From assembly GCF_000151665.1 (NCBI RefSeq), contig NW_013171815.1, positions 1,811,153 through 1,875,152 of the forward strand: a stretch of 64,000 nucleotides of DNA, read 5' to 3'. Position 1 is the first letter of the stretch. Each line of letters opens with the position of its first letter. Source of the stretch: Blastocystis hominis. Its lineage: Eukaryota > Sar > Bigyra > Opalinata > Blastocystidae. Both the position numbers and the translations under genes were made by a program. The notes beneath the pieces are model-generated. The model made no database searches. It was given only the letters and a program-made list of their open reading frames with translations, and was not told where the DNA came from. This document shows, piece by piece, positions 20,668-31,013 of the stretch.

Positions 20668-22311
20668 TCACACTTTGCACTTTACTAGTATAAAGGCCGC
20701 AGCGCAGATAAAAGAAAGAGTCATTCCGGTCAGTACGGTAGTTTTTACATAACTGTTCTGTAAATACGCATCTAAATCTTTGTAACTACCATTCACGGAC
20801 ATAGACATATTACTACGACAATCCGTGGTCACGGATCTCAGGATTAATGGGCTCCAGAGGACTGTGGTAGGTATTGCTTTCTTTTGAGAATATTTCCGTT
20901 CTACACAGTAAGAAGGTGCCCAAAAGTGGACGAGGAGGGGACATGTGCAGTGTAAAGTTCATTGTCGTAAATAACGGCTACGCCTTGAAGACTACGTTGT
21001 TTTATAAGAGCAGATGTTGATGTATTTTGGTAAATCGTGTTAGAAAGGATGAAAACGTTCTACAATAAAAAACGTCCACCGAAGCAACATTTGTTCTGTC
21101 GATGTCAAAGAAGAGACTACTCATGTACAACAACCAATTATTTTCAATCTGCAAGACGTTCGACTGTTCGATGACGATTCCAGCCGTGCAGTCATAGATC
21201 GCGTTCTTTTTAATCTTAACTAGCTGGACATTTCTGCAATCCACCCCTTTCTGCCCGCAATCGTGAATAATGCAGTCGTGGACATGCATCCCAAAGCAGG
21301 AGGCCACTGACACTCCATATTCGCACCGAAAGATGCGCGAATTGCGAAGAATCAAATCGCAGCTGGACACGGAGATCGCCGCCGGGCAGTGCGACACCAA
21401 ACAATCCGCGATCACTCCAAATTTTCCCTCCATTTTCTCTTTCGAGTAAATTCCGATCGACGAGCAATGCGCGACTTCGCAGTGGTCGAGAGAGAAGGCG
21501 CCCAGCAAGCGAAGACCGATATCCGAGCGAAGCACGGAGAGATTGATCCCCATGAGATGATGAAGATTGCTTTGGAAGTATAAGCCGAGCCGACCGCCCT
21601 GGATTGACGTGTTGGAGATGAAGAACTCGCTGAGAGGGTCGACGGTTGAGGGAATGTTGAGATGAATGCTGGTGTCTTTGATATGCTCGAATCTGCAGGA
21701 TTCGATAGAAATGGGGGAGTTACTGCGAATTCCGTGACGGGCAGAAGCGAAGGAGCAGTCCTCAAAGCTAATCTCGTCATACAAGAAAAAACATACCTGC
21801 TTTTGCTGTCTGTGAGGACAAAAATTGTGTTGGCTGTTTCCGTTCCTTCAAAAGAACAATGACGGAACGAAATGGTAGAAGAAGTTATGTTAAATACTTT
21901 AGGAAGGTTACAACACCAATTAAATGAACAATTTTCCACCTCGACATAGGCTACATTGAACAAGGAGTAAAACGCTTACAATCTGTGATAGTAAATTCAA
22001 AATTTGAATCTGATATATATTTACTGCTTTTATCTGATATAATTCGGATGTGCTTTTCCTTAATTGTAGCAGATGGAATAGAACTGGACTAGAATCACAA
22101 GAATTGAAATATATTACCCATATACAAATTGTTCCATAATCGGAGCATTCATCAATAGCTTCTTGGAGAGATGTTTTACAGATAACTCCTTTGCATATAT
22201 GAGTGTCTGCAACATAAATGGGTCTAGGCTTAATTACAAATTGGAGTCTTACCTTCCCCAAACACTGTCAATCATTCCTTCTCCAGTGTTAATATGAGTA
22301 CTGCTTTCCAT
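20668..22311 (-). CDS. Right-handed beta-helix surface protein with C-terminal membrane anchor
   Basis: The N-terminal exon (ATG near 22311) carries RPIYVADTHICKGVICKT and LQEAIDECSDYGTICI, the usual entry of pectate-lyase-like beta-helices (I-Y-V ... T-L-Q-E-A-I-D ... T-I). The main exon (21002-21784) consists of about ten beta-helix coils with patterns such as SNSPISIESCRFEHI, VAHCSSIGIYSKEK, SCDLILRNSRIFRCEYGVSV and MHVHDCIIHDCGQKGVDC. Downstream exons, separated by short introns, end in a transmembrane helix (TVLTGMTLSFICAAAFILVK) and a three-residue tail before TGA at 20668. High Cys content fits an extracellular or lumenal fold. A signal peptide is not obvious, so an upstream exon may be missing. 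Binding of or activity on glycans is typical for the fold, but no catalytic residues can be assigned. Confidence 0.75.
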
Positions 22312-23245
22312 AATGATGAGGCAACCACAAATTGATTCAAAAGGAGTTGATGTTAATTCTGAAGAAGAAAACAACAATAATGATGGTTTGTGTAGGTGTT
22401 TAGTACGTGGGAGATATTGATTTCATATTGTTTGATAATTTGGATATAGAAAATTAATATTAGGTAGAATACTACAAACAACGACGTGTAATGCCTAGTA
22501 ATAGAGATAGAATGTTGTGATAAGAATTATGAATGGTTTTACTGTGACAGTTTTAGATGAGACAGGGAGTGGGAGTACGTAGTAGGTTGATGAGAATGAT
22601 TCTGACTAGGATCTAATTATGGGAGTTCCTGGTTTTATTAGTAATGATAATAATAGCCACAAAACTAAGCAAGGCATACCAATAATAACTCAGCATGCTA
22701 TTTCTTGACTATTTGTGATATGTAAACATGGTGGGATGAGTTTCTATTTCGAACTACGTATTCAAACAATAATAATACGCCATAAACAATACTATGACAC
22801 ACAATATAATTCTTATCTAGGTTATTGGAAAATAAACTATGAAATAGAATGACCAACCAACCGTAAGCTGAATTGATTTCCACAATGTCACAAGCTTTTT
22901 GTATTATAGACGTGTATCAGCAAGAATGCTGATTATCAAGATACCAGGAATACCTGAAAAGGTAAATATTGTGGAATGTCGGTAATCCAGTGCACTTAGT
23001 GCTATATTAATATTATTATGAATAGCGGTTTAAAATAGAGTCAACCTATAATGGAATAGTAAATGCTTATTCACTAATGTGTTTTAATGACAGTGATGAA
23101 CAAAAGAATCGTTTGATGATTCTGCTCATGGTTTACCTCATGAAATTGTTGATAATAAAGTTCACTATTGCTGATCTTGCTTTTAAAATAAACAAAACTC
23201 TTATGTAGCAAACCTTCTTTAGAATTTGGAGCTGAATTCAATATT
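22312..23245. other. AT-rich intergenic region
   Basis: More than 900 bp of A/T-rich sequence. Only short chance ORFs are present (such as 22698-22883 minus). It must contain the promoters of the divergent beta-helix and MORN/LRR genes, and possibly small 5' exons of the latter (an acceptor-like TTTAG is at about 23217-23221). Confidence 0.5.
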
Positions 23246-25081
23246 ATGGTCGAGGAATGTATATTTCATCATTCGTATTTAGCAATAGCTTATTTGACGG
23301 AGATTCATGGAGCCGAGTATCTACTTGATGGTTACGCTACCTTTGGTCAATCTGAAACTGTTATCAAGAATGAAGAACGATACATTGTTCAGCGATATCA
23401 AGGAAAACACAAAAACGAATTCCTCTTGAGATCTGAAAATGGCGAGGTTTTTCTGTATGAAAATAACGTACTGAAACAGTATTGGAAAGAGTATGAGGAT
23501 GGAAAGAGATTGGAGGAGTTTATGCGATACAAGAATGGCCGAGTTGATTTCAGTCAGCGATTCGAGTACATTTTGGAACAAATGAATAGTAAACGTTTTG
23601 TTTACCACCCGAAAGGGCTTCGAATGGAAATCTGGTCAGCCCAAACGGGTCATTTGTTGTATCACGGAGAGTACAACGAAAGACGAATGAAAGAAGGCTG
23701 GGGAATTGAATACGATGAGGAAAGCGGAAATATTGCTTTAGAAGGCATTTGGAGCAAAGGAACATTGAAAGAAGTGATTCGATGTTTCAATGGAGATACG
23801 ATGACTGAATTAAGGAGAAATGGAGCAGATAGTTTGGATCCCGTTAAACGAATTCCGATCTATATGGGTGGATTTCGCTATGATGAAGACAATGAAATGT
23901 TTGTTCGTGAAGGGAAAGGATGTCTGATTGATGAAAAGACTGGAATCGCAACTCGAGAAAGTGTATGGAAAAATGGTAAGCAAGTGAGTGGAGTGAATCT
24001 GATTGATGGAAAATACGATCCAAAATTGAGGTAGGGTTTATAAATGGTTATGATTCCCAGACTAATTCCTGATCCCCTTCAAATAAACGTCAATGGGTCT
24101 ATGATACTAAGTGATGTGAGTTTGAAAGTGACCGATTTGACGATATCATCGAATTGCTGTAACGATTTGAGTGAATTGGATCTAGGCCAGTTTTCGTTCC
24201 TTGAATCGATTGAGATTGGCGATGATTGTTTTGGATCCGTACAGACATTCAAAATCGATCGATTGAATCGATTGAAAACCATCAAAATAGGAAATAGATC
24301 ATTTACTCAGAAAAAGAATAGTTTTGGAAATGACAAATCGAAATCATTCCACATATTGAATTGTGAATCATTGGAATCGATAGAAATTGGTGAACATGGT
24401 TTCAGTGATTTTGCTGGAGACTTTGAATTGAAGAATCTACCACAATTACAATCCATTCAAATTGGTGTAATTGGAAGTGATTCAAGCAATTTCTATTATA
24501 GCTCGTTTGTAATTCGAGGTATACATCTGATATTGAATATTTGGATAATGCATAGATCTTCCAAATCTACAATCCATTACATTAGGTGATCGTGCATTCT
24601 TTAGATCCTTATCAACAATAATTGAAAGTATTGAATGAATTCGAATGAAATGATTGATGTAGATCTTCCATCATTACAATCCATCACATTTGGTTATTAT
24701 GTACTTAATGGAAGATGGAATGATGATTCAAGTTCGTTGATAATGCGAAGTAATACTGAAATGATTGAAACTGATTGAAAATAGATCTTCCAAATCTAAA
24801 ATCCATTGATTCCAAGCAAGGAAGTTTCCAAAAACCTCGTGTAGTGACATTGGCAAGTATTTCTGAATATTGAATATTGATAGTATTTAGATATTCCAAA
24901 TCTTCAAAATGTTGAACTACCTGAATCATTCGAGAAAGTTCGATCGAAATCAATTTGGAGTAATGTATAATTTATTTCATATAATTTATAGATGTTTCTT
25001 CCATTCTCGCTGATCTTGTCCAAATCAAGCAGTAATTCCAGCATTGGATCTACACACTTTATTCCATTTCATTCCATTCAA
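23246..25081 (+). CDS. MORN-repeat plus leucine-rich-repeat protein, one repeat per exon
   Basis: The first exon (23246-24033) encodes imperfect MORN-like repeats (YHGEYNERRMKEGWGIEYDE, MGGFRYDEDNEMFVREGKG). A 30 nt intron (GTAGGG...CCCAG) joins it to BspA-type leucine-rich repeats: FLESIEIGDDCFGSVQTFKI, RLKTIKIGNRSF, SLESIEIGEHGFSDF and LPQLQSIQIG. After 24520 the LRR units continue as separate small exons, each starting with the codons for (D)LPNLQSI or (D)IPNLQNV. They are separated by phase-1 introns of about 34-37 nt (near 24520, 24625, 24751, 24854). The last exon boundaries near 24960-25010 are uncertain; the end is taken at TGA 25081. The role is unknown, probably a binding or signalling scaffold. 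The upstream start is also uncertain. Confidence 0.75.
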
Positions 25082-25946
25082 TGATCATTGAATATTCAAT
25101 GCTTACTTTGTTTCTTTGGTTCAAACCCCTTACCGTCATTCTTTGGTTATAATTCTAGAATCCAATCATCGATTCACTCACATTTATCATCGCAATCCAG
25201 ATTGATTTAGCTAGCATTTTTCAATTCTATGTGTAATCGATGTTGAGAATGAAAATACTTGTTCAGAAATGAATGAACCACAGCGCGATTATCATATTTA
25301 GGTGTTCGTTGAAAATAGAAATATTTATCATATTCGTTGTTTTGATTCGATTTGTGTAGATTGAATATATATATTCTAATATGTATAATATTATTTTGCA
25401 AAGTGAATCTCTCCACAAATTAATATTCGAAATGGGCTGTTCAAACGTAGTAGTATGCCATATCCAACATTGATTAGGATACATCCAACATGCTTATAGT
25501 TCTCGGTTAGTATTCATTTTTTCTATTCCTCAGCAATGATTATTATTGCAATACATACTGAAGAGTATGCATTTTCTCTAAAGAGATCAAACAAAAAATC
25601 TTGAGTGTTCATATCGAGCTGTGTTGCATTCTTATGAATAGTCGAATTAAATACCTTTTCTTGCAAATAATGATTCCAAGTTGTTAGTACTTCAAAAATG
25701 CATGTATCGCAATCATTACATAAATAACTTATAATATCCATGTGTATTTCAAATATGCTCTATGTATGGCATGTTCCATGCACTCATAATCCAGTTCTAC
25801 CATTCATAATACTAATTGGGAGGTTAGCCCAAAAACTATTACATAATATTGCCTCAGTTCATGACTGCTTCTACTCATACACCATCTATATATTACATTT
25901 TCAAACATTTATAGAATCACCTGCTTCTTCAACTTTTTTTGATCTT
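25082..25946. other. AT-rich region without a convincing gene
   Basis: Short ORFs on both strands (for example 25523-25741 minus, 72 codons) have no recognisable features and no consistent intron pattern. A degenerate MORN/LRR tail or a small unrecognised gene cannot be excluded. Confidence 0.4.
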
Positions 25947-28051
25947 ATGTTGAAAGCAGTCAAGGGAAACGGAAAGCGATTCAGTCTGGTTGGAGATATG
26001 GAGATTGACGACGAGATCAACCGTTTTCGAGATATGAATACCGATGTAAATATCAATCCCTTTATAAATGAAATAGAGTTATGAAATTATCGTAAAGGGC
26101 GTGATTGAAAAGATCCTGAATTGCAAGCTCGAGAGCGATTTACTTTCGGAGCTGGAGGATGGTGTTGTATACACATTCAATTAGAGATGTTATTTTTAGA
26201 TACTGTGTCAACTCTTTGAAAAACTAGTCCCAGATCGTACTATAAAGAAGCCAACGATATCGAAGAGTATAGTTTGTACCATTCTGTTAAAGATTTAGAT
26301 CTTTCTTTCTTTCAGAAGCGAGATAACCTTTCCAAGTTCACAAATGCATGCCGATCCATTAGTATTCCAGATATATTGCTAATTACATATTCCTATTTTG
26401 AAAATAATGACAAGAACTTGCTTGTGTCCGGTTTAGTCACTTTTTTCATCTGGGTATTAAATCTGTATTTGATTGATTCTGTACTAATCGTTAGTGGAAT
26501 TGTTGATTCGTCTCAGCACGTTACCATTAATTCCTTGATGAAGGTGTCTAGTGATGGCGATATGAGTAAAAGTGTCGACACCATAGCACGGAGATTGTCG
26601 AATCGTGCGGGAATCATCACAGGAGAGATTGCAGAAAATGAGGCAGGGACATGTGATGTTCCGCTTGCACAGAATGAAACCGACAAGAACACAGCCGAGC
26701 AAAGAGACGCAGAGATCCATGAAAAGATCTCCCAGCTCACCAAGCAAATCAAAGAAAGCGAGATGGAGTATAAAGAACTTTTCAATGAACAAAACGCGAA
26801 CGAAAAAGCGGAAAAAGAGTCGGAATTCGAGGAACAGAGAGATCAAAGAATTGAAACGAAACCATTGAGTGAAGAACTTTCCGCAAATCCAGTCGAGCCC
26901 GCTTTGAATCCAGTGAAAGCGGAGCAAATCGTCTCGCTTGGGATGATTGAAGAGCAAACGCGCGCCGATTCTTCCAAAGAGCAGATCCAAACGGAAACTC
27001 TGCGAGAAATCGAAGAGCGATTGAACCAAACGAACGAAATCCTCCACCAAATCCATCCTTCCGTTCCCATTGAACCCTCTTCTCATTCATTTGAACCCTC
27101 TTCTCTTCCATTTGAACCCTCTTCTCATTCATTTGAATCTTCCTCTCATCCATTTGAACCCTCCTCTCTTCCCTCTGAACCCAATCCACAGTCGACATCC
27201 TCCATTCAATCCTGGATGAATCGCAATGGAGTGTCCCCCATCGTTCCGGAAGGCGATCTTTCCGAACACTCGCGCGCAATCGAACGAAAAATCAATCGAT
27301 TCATCAACAAAGTCACTCATTCCTCCCGCTCCAACACTCCCCTTGTCTTCCAGCCCACTTCTTCCATCGTTCAAGCCATGCCTTTGCTCCCCGCCGAATC
27401 GCCCCAACTCATGATCGCGCCTCCAATCGAACCCAGCGAACTGATAGAGACCACGGCTCCTATGAACGTTAAGAACCCGATCAGTCGAGTGGAATCCTCA
27501 GAGCCAATCAACGCAAAGAAAGCGGAGAGACAGCGCGAAAAGCCTCCGGCTGCTCCTGCGCAGTATCATCTACCGCGACATCGAGCGCTGGACAAAAGCG
27601 ATGAGGTCATTCCCAAGCGGCGAAACATTCAAAAAGTGCCAGCAAATACAACCGTCGCTTCGAATCCTCCCGCGAAAGCTTCCAATGAGATTCGAAAACG
27701 GCCGGTTCGCTATGTCCGACGGCTGGGTCAACGACGAATCGTCGCAGGAGCGGTCTGTCAGTCCTGCTATTTGGATGGATTGGACGAGAATGGAGAGGTG
27801 ATAACAAGTGTGCAAGTGCGAAATGTGGGTCTGGGAATGATGCGATTGAAGCGTCGCGAGCCCGTGAATCAGGGAGAAGAGCTGGAAGAACCACGCCATC
27901 GTGGAGTTGGCTTGTTCAGCGGGGAGGACGAAATCGAAAACGAATACGAAAGCGGAATGGAGCAGTTTTACAACCACGAACTGGATGTGAGCGAAATGGA
28001 ACGCGAACTGGATCGCCAGATTCGACAACTCCGAAATCCCACACTATCTCT
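25947..28051 (+). CDS. Calponin-homology domain protein with repeat region; no encoded stop codon
   Basis: The start MLKAVKGNGKRFSLVGDMEI leads into a CH domain spread over several exons. A 33 nt intron gives LEDGVILCQLFEKLVPDRTI and a 44 nt intron precedes KRDNLSKFTNACRSISIPDI with YFENNDKNLLVSGLV; this is the calponin/transgelin pattern for actin binding. A long Glu/Lys/Gln coiled region and a 21-bp repeat (SHSFEPSSLPFEP type) follow, then a basic/acidic tail (KRPVRYVRRLGQRRIVAGAV, DVSEMERELDRQIRQLR). The reading frame does not meet a stop before the TGTTTGTT at 28052-28059; it continues antisense through the neighbouring gene to 28310. Cleavage after the T at 28047 would give T+AA = TAA. 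So the annotated end is inferred. One junction near 26450-26520 is unresolved. Confidence 0.78.
27060..27182. repeat. 21-bp coding tandem repeat in CH protein
   Basis: About five to six copies of a 21 bp unit (CATTTGAACCCTCTTCTC plus three bases) encode (S-H/L-x-F-E-P-S)n. Copies differ by a few bases. Confidence 0.88.
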
Positions 28052-28059
28052 TGTTTGTT
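28052..28059 (+). terminator. TGTTTGTT motif completing the CH-protein 3' end
   Basis: Exact octamer lying in the still-open reading frame of the CH protein. The T at 28047, first base of a TCT codon, is 5 nt upstream of the octamer: the same spacing as in the RNPS1-like gene. Confidence 0.75.
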
Positions 28060-28075
28060 CCACAAACAACACAGT

Positions 28076-31013
28076 CTATAATAATATCTCTACGATTCCT
28101 CGCGTGCCATCCACACGAATCTTCATCCCGCTCTTGATCTTGGACAGCAGTCCCGTCGCTCCCGACACGCACGGAATCCCCAACTCCTTCGCGATCACGC
28201 TTCCATGCGTCAGCGGACCGCCGATTTCGATCGCCACGCCGCCTGCATTCACAAACAAAGACGTCCATCCAGGATCCGCTGCGCGCATCACCAAGATCTC
28301 TCCCTTCTGAAGCACCGTGCTGCGGAAGTCGGTCGCGACCACGGCGATTCCTTCCGCTACGCCAGCCGATGTTGGGATCCCACGAATTACACTCGGAGGT
28401 AAGTTCTCCAGCCCTCGCATCGATTTCTTGGAGAGCGTGATCATCGCGCACTCCGGGCCTTCGATCACGCGAGGAAACGCCATACGCTCCGCTTGGAGAA
28501 GGAGCTCTTTGGCCTCGCTGACTTTGGACCGGAAGTTGGAAGCGGCGAGCGTGCTCTGCTCGTACCAAAACAAATCATCGAGCTGCAGGTACATCACGTC
28601 GCCGATCTGATTGATCCACCCTCCCGATTGCAGCTGTCTTCCGACTTGGAGAATGGCGCGGTGGATGGGGAGGAGAATGCGAAGCAGAGAGTATCGGAAA
28701 TGATCGCGATAGTCCACAAAGAGACGCGCCATCGGTAAAAGCGAAGCGATTTTTTTGCGCTGCGATGGGGGCAGGCGAGAAAGAAGATCTTTTTCGGCTT
28801 GGTGCAGAGCGATGTCTTCTTGTTTGGCCGATTCGATCGCGCAGTTGCACTTGCTGAGCGCGAGGGAGAGAGGGAGGTAGGGACGGTCTTCGTATCTAGA
28901 AAGGGTCAATCGCCCAACAAAAAGCAAACCGAGGAACGCCCACGTCGAGTTCTCCTTCATTCCGACAGCCAAAATCCGAAATGAACTTGTCCCACAACGT
29001 TAAAAAGCATGAGGCTTCGGTGGATTTCTGGACGCGAAGCGTGTCGATCCACCTCCAAACGCTCTGCGAATCCTGCGAACTCACCAGCTCCTGCGATGTG
29101 AAAAACGAACGACAAGCAAACCTCCACCGTGGCTTCTGCGTTGAGCGATTTGATCGCCTTCCCCAAGAGAATGAGGCTTTCGTTCATTCTTCGCTGGACG
29201 CTTTTTTGCCGCGCCCCGATCAGTCGGTCCTTCTCTCCACTCGGCAATCCGTTCTTTTCGAAAATCTCGCCGATTTGGCGATACGCCTTGCGCGGAACGT
29301 GCAGATATCCCTTCTGACGAGCGAAAAAAGTCAATAGATCGACTTTGACCGAGAGAATATCGCTCAGCTTCACGATTTTCGGCTGCTCATCCAAAAGCTT
29401 CTGGATTTGATCAGCCACCGCTTTCATTTCCGCTTCGTTTTCTTCCAGCTTTTCAGTGAGCTGGTCCACGTCCCATCGGCAACATTTCGCTCGCAAGACA
29501 TCCTTGATGATCGGCTTGATGAGTACATTCTTTAAAATTGAATTGGCTCGCTTTTCCGTTTTGTGGTCAAAGCGATAATAATCATCGCGATATACTTCCT
29601 TCATAATTTGAACGATTTCAGGATCGATTCCATTCCTATACGCGTCTATAAATGATGGCTTCTGCCGGAACACACATGACATAACAGATCGAGTAAAAAA
29701 CGTTGAAAAACACCCACACAGATTGATAAACATAACTCCATTCACATAACACAAATAACGTTCCGAAACCTGAAACAAGTGTCGATACAATGAGTATCCC
29801 ATCGGGGTGATCAACTCTGTCATGATCTTTAAGTCTCTGCTATTCACGAAGCAGGCCCAATCCATGTCGTAAGGATGGATGAGAGGGTTGATCGCTAGAA
29901 ATCACACAGTGCACCCGATCGAACCGTTTGGAATGCTGAGCAGATGGGTGATAGGACGTGCTTGAAGGACGTAAAGTGTGTTTTGAAAGATGGAAAACTC
30001 AATGTCCATGGGTTTCTGATAGTACTTTTCTATGTTAATCGCAAGCTCGCAAATGGATTCGATCTGCAGATGAAAACAAACAAGGACGCAACACCTCCTC
30101 TCGCGAGAAGCACGCTCGGTTTGCTTCTTCTGGAGAGAGCTCCACTTTCGTGGTTCCCTTGTTGGGGTAATTCGATACAGATTTATACAATTGGTTCCCG
30201 ATTCGTTCTTCTTCAACAGAATACGGATGCGGGCCGTAAGGCTTACGGATGATCCAGTGATCCGTGTTCACTTGTCCGTTCATTAACGGCTCGCCCATTC
30301 CCTGGACCCCATCTAAAGAAATATGCGCGAGAGAACCTGTCTGGGGATCCGCTGTGAAAACAACGCCCGAGGAGGTGGCAGGGATCATCACTTGGATAAT
30401 TACAGCGATGGCAGTGTCAAAAGGGGACAACCCATGTTGAATGCGATATTGGATTGACCGTCTCGAAAAAAGAGAGCGCCAGCATTTCTTCACGGCGTCT
30501 ATCACCGGCTCCAATTCACACTTCACATTGAGAATTGAGTCATTCATTCCAGCAAAGCTCGCATTCTCCAAGTCTTCGGCGATTCCACTTGAACGCACCG
30601 CGAGAAGAGGATGCGGAATCTGGCTATTCCTTTGCAAATCATGTAGCTGGTTTTGAATTTCAGCTGCAAGCTCGTATTTCACTTCGTAGTGATCAAATTG
30701 GCTTTGAATAAGTCCAATCTGTTCATCCGATATGGATTCGATACAACTATCTTCAAATTGTTCTTGCCACAAGCTTATATATTCTCGAAACGCTTCTTCG
30801 CGAATGATAAATGCATGCGGTACCAAAAACTCACCTTGCGCCAGAACGATGAGATTGTACCCCTTTCCACCAATATGCTCGAGTTTGATACAATCTCCTC
30901 TCGACGAAAGCTGCACAATCAGAGAAAACGCAAAGACCTACACTAACTGTATAATTCATTGACTTCATCAACGATTTCGAAACAACGTGTTTCTCATCAA
31001 ACAATCCGATCAT
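28076..31013 (-). CDS. PEP-synthase / rifampicin-phosphotransferase-like enzyme
   Basis: ATP-dependent dikinase of the PEP-utilising family. Order of domains: N-terminal PPDK-type ATP-binding domain (GGKGYNLIVLAQ near the start, PLLAVRSSGIAEDLENASFA, CWRSLFSRRSIQYRI, SGVVFTADPQTGS, GMGEPLMNGQVNTD); a segment ICELAINIEKYYQKPMDIEF plus YVLQARPITHL; a long middle domain starting MTELITPMGYSLYRHLF; and a C-terminal swivelling domain with the phosphorylatable His in GGPLTHGSVIAKELGIPCVS. There is no C-terminal TIM barrel, so it cannot be a full PPDK or PEP synthase. The order ATP-grasp, substrate domain, His domain is that of bacterial rifampicin phosphotransferases (Rph) and related PEP-synthase-like proteins. 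Substrate unknown. Several introns, first of 31 nt. Its ATG overlaps the stop of the METTL13-type gene as ATGA. Confidence 0.8.

Noticed and set aside
28060-28310. C-terminal extension of the CH protein over the PEP-synthase-like gene
   Set aside because: Antisense to a conserved His-domain coding region and beyond the polyadenylation octamer.
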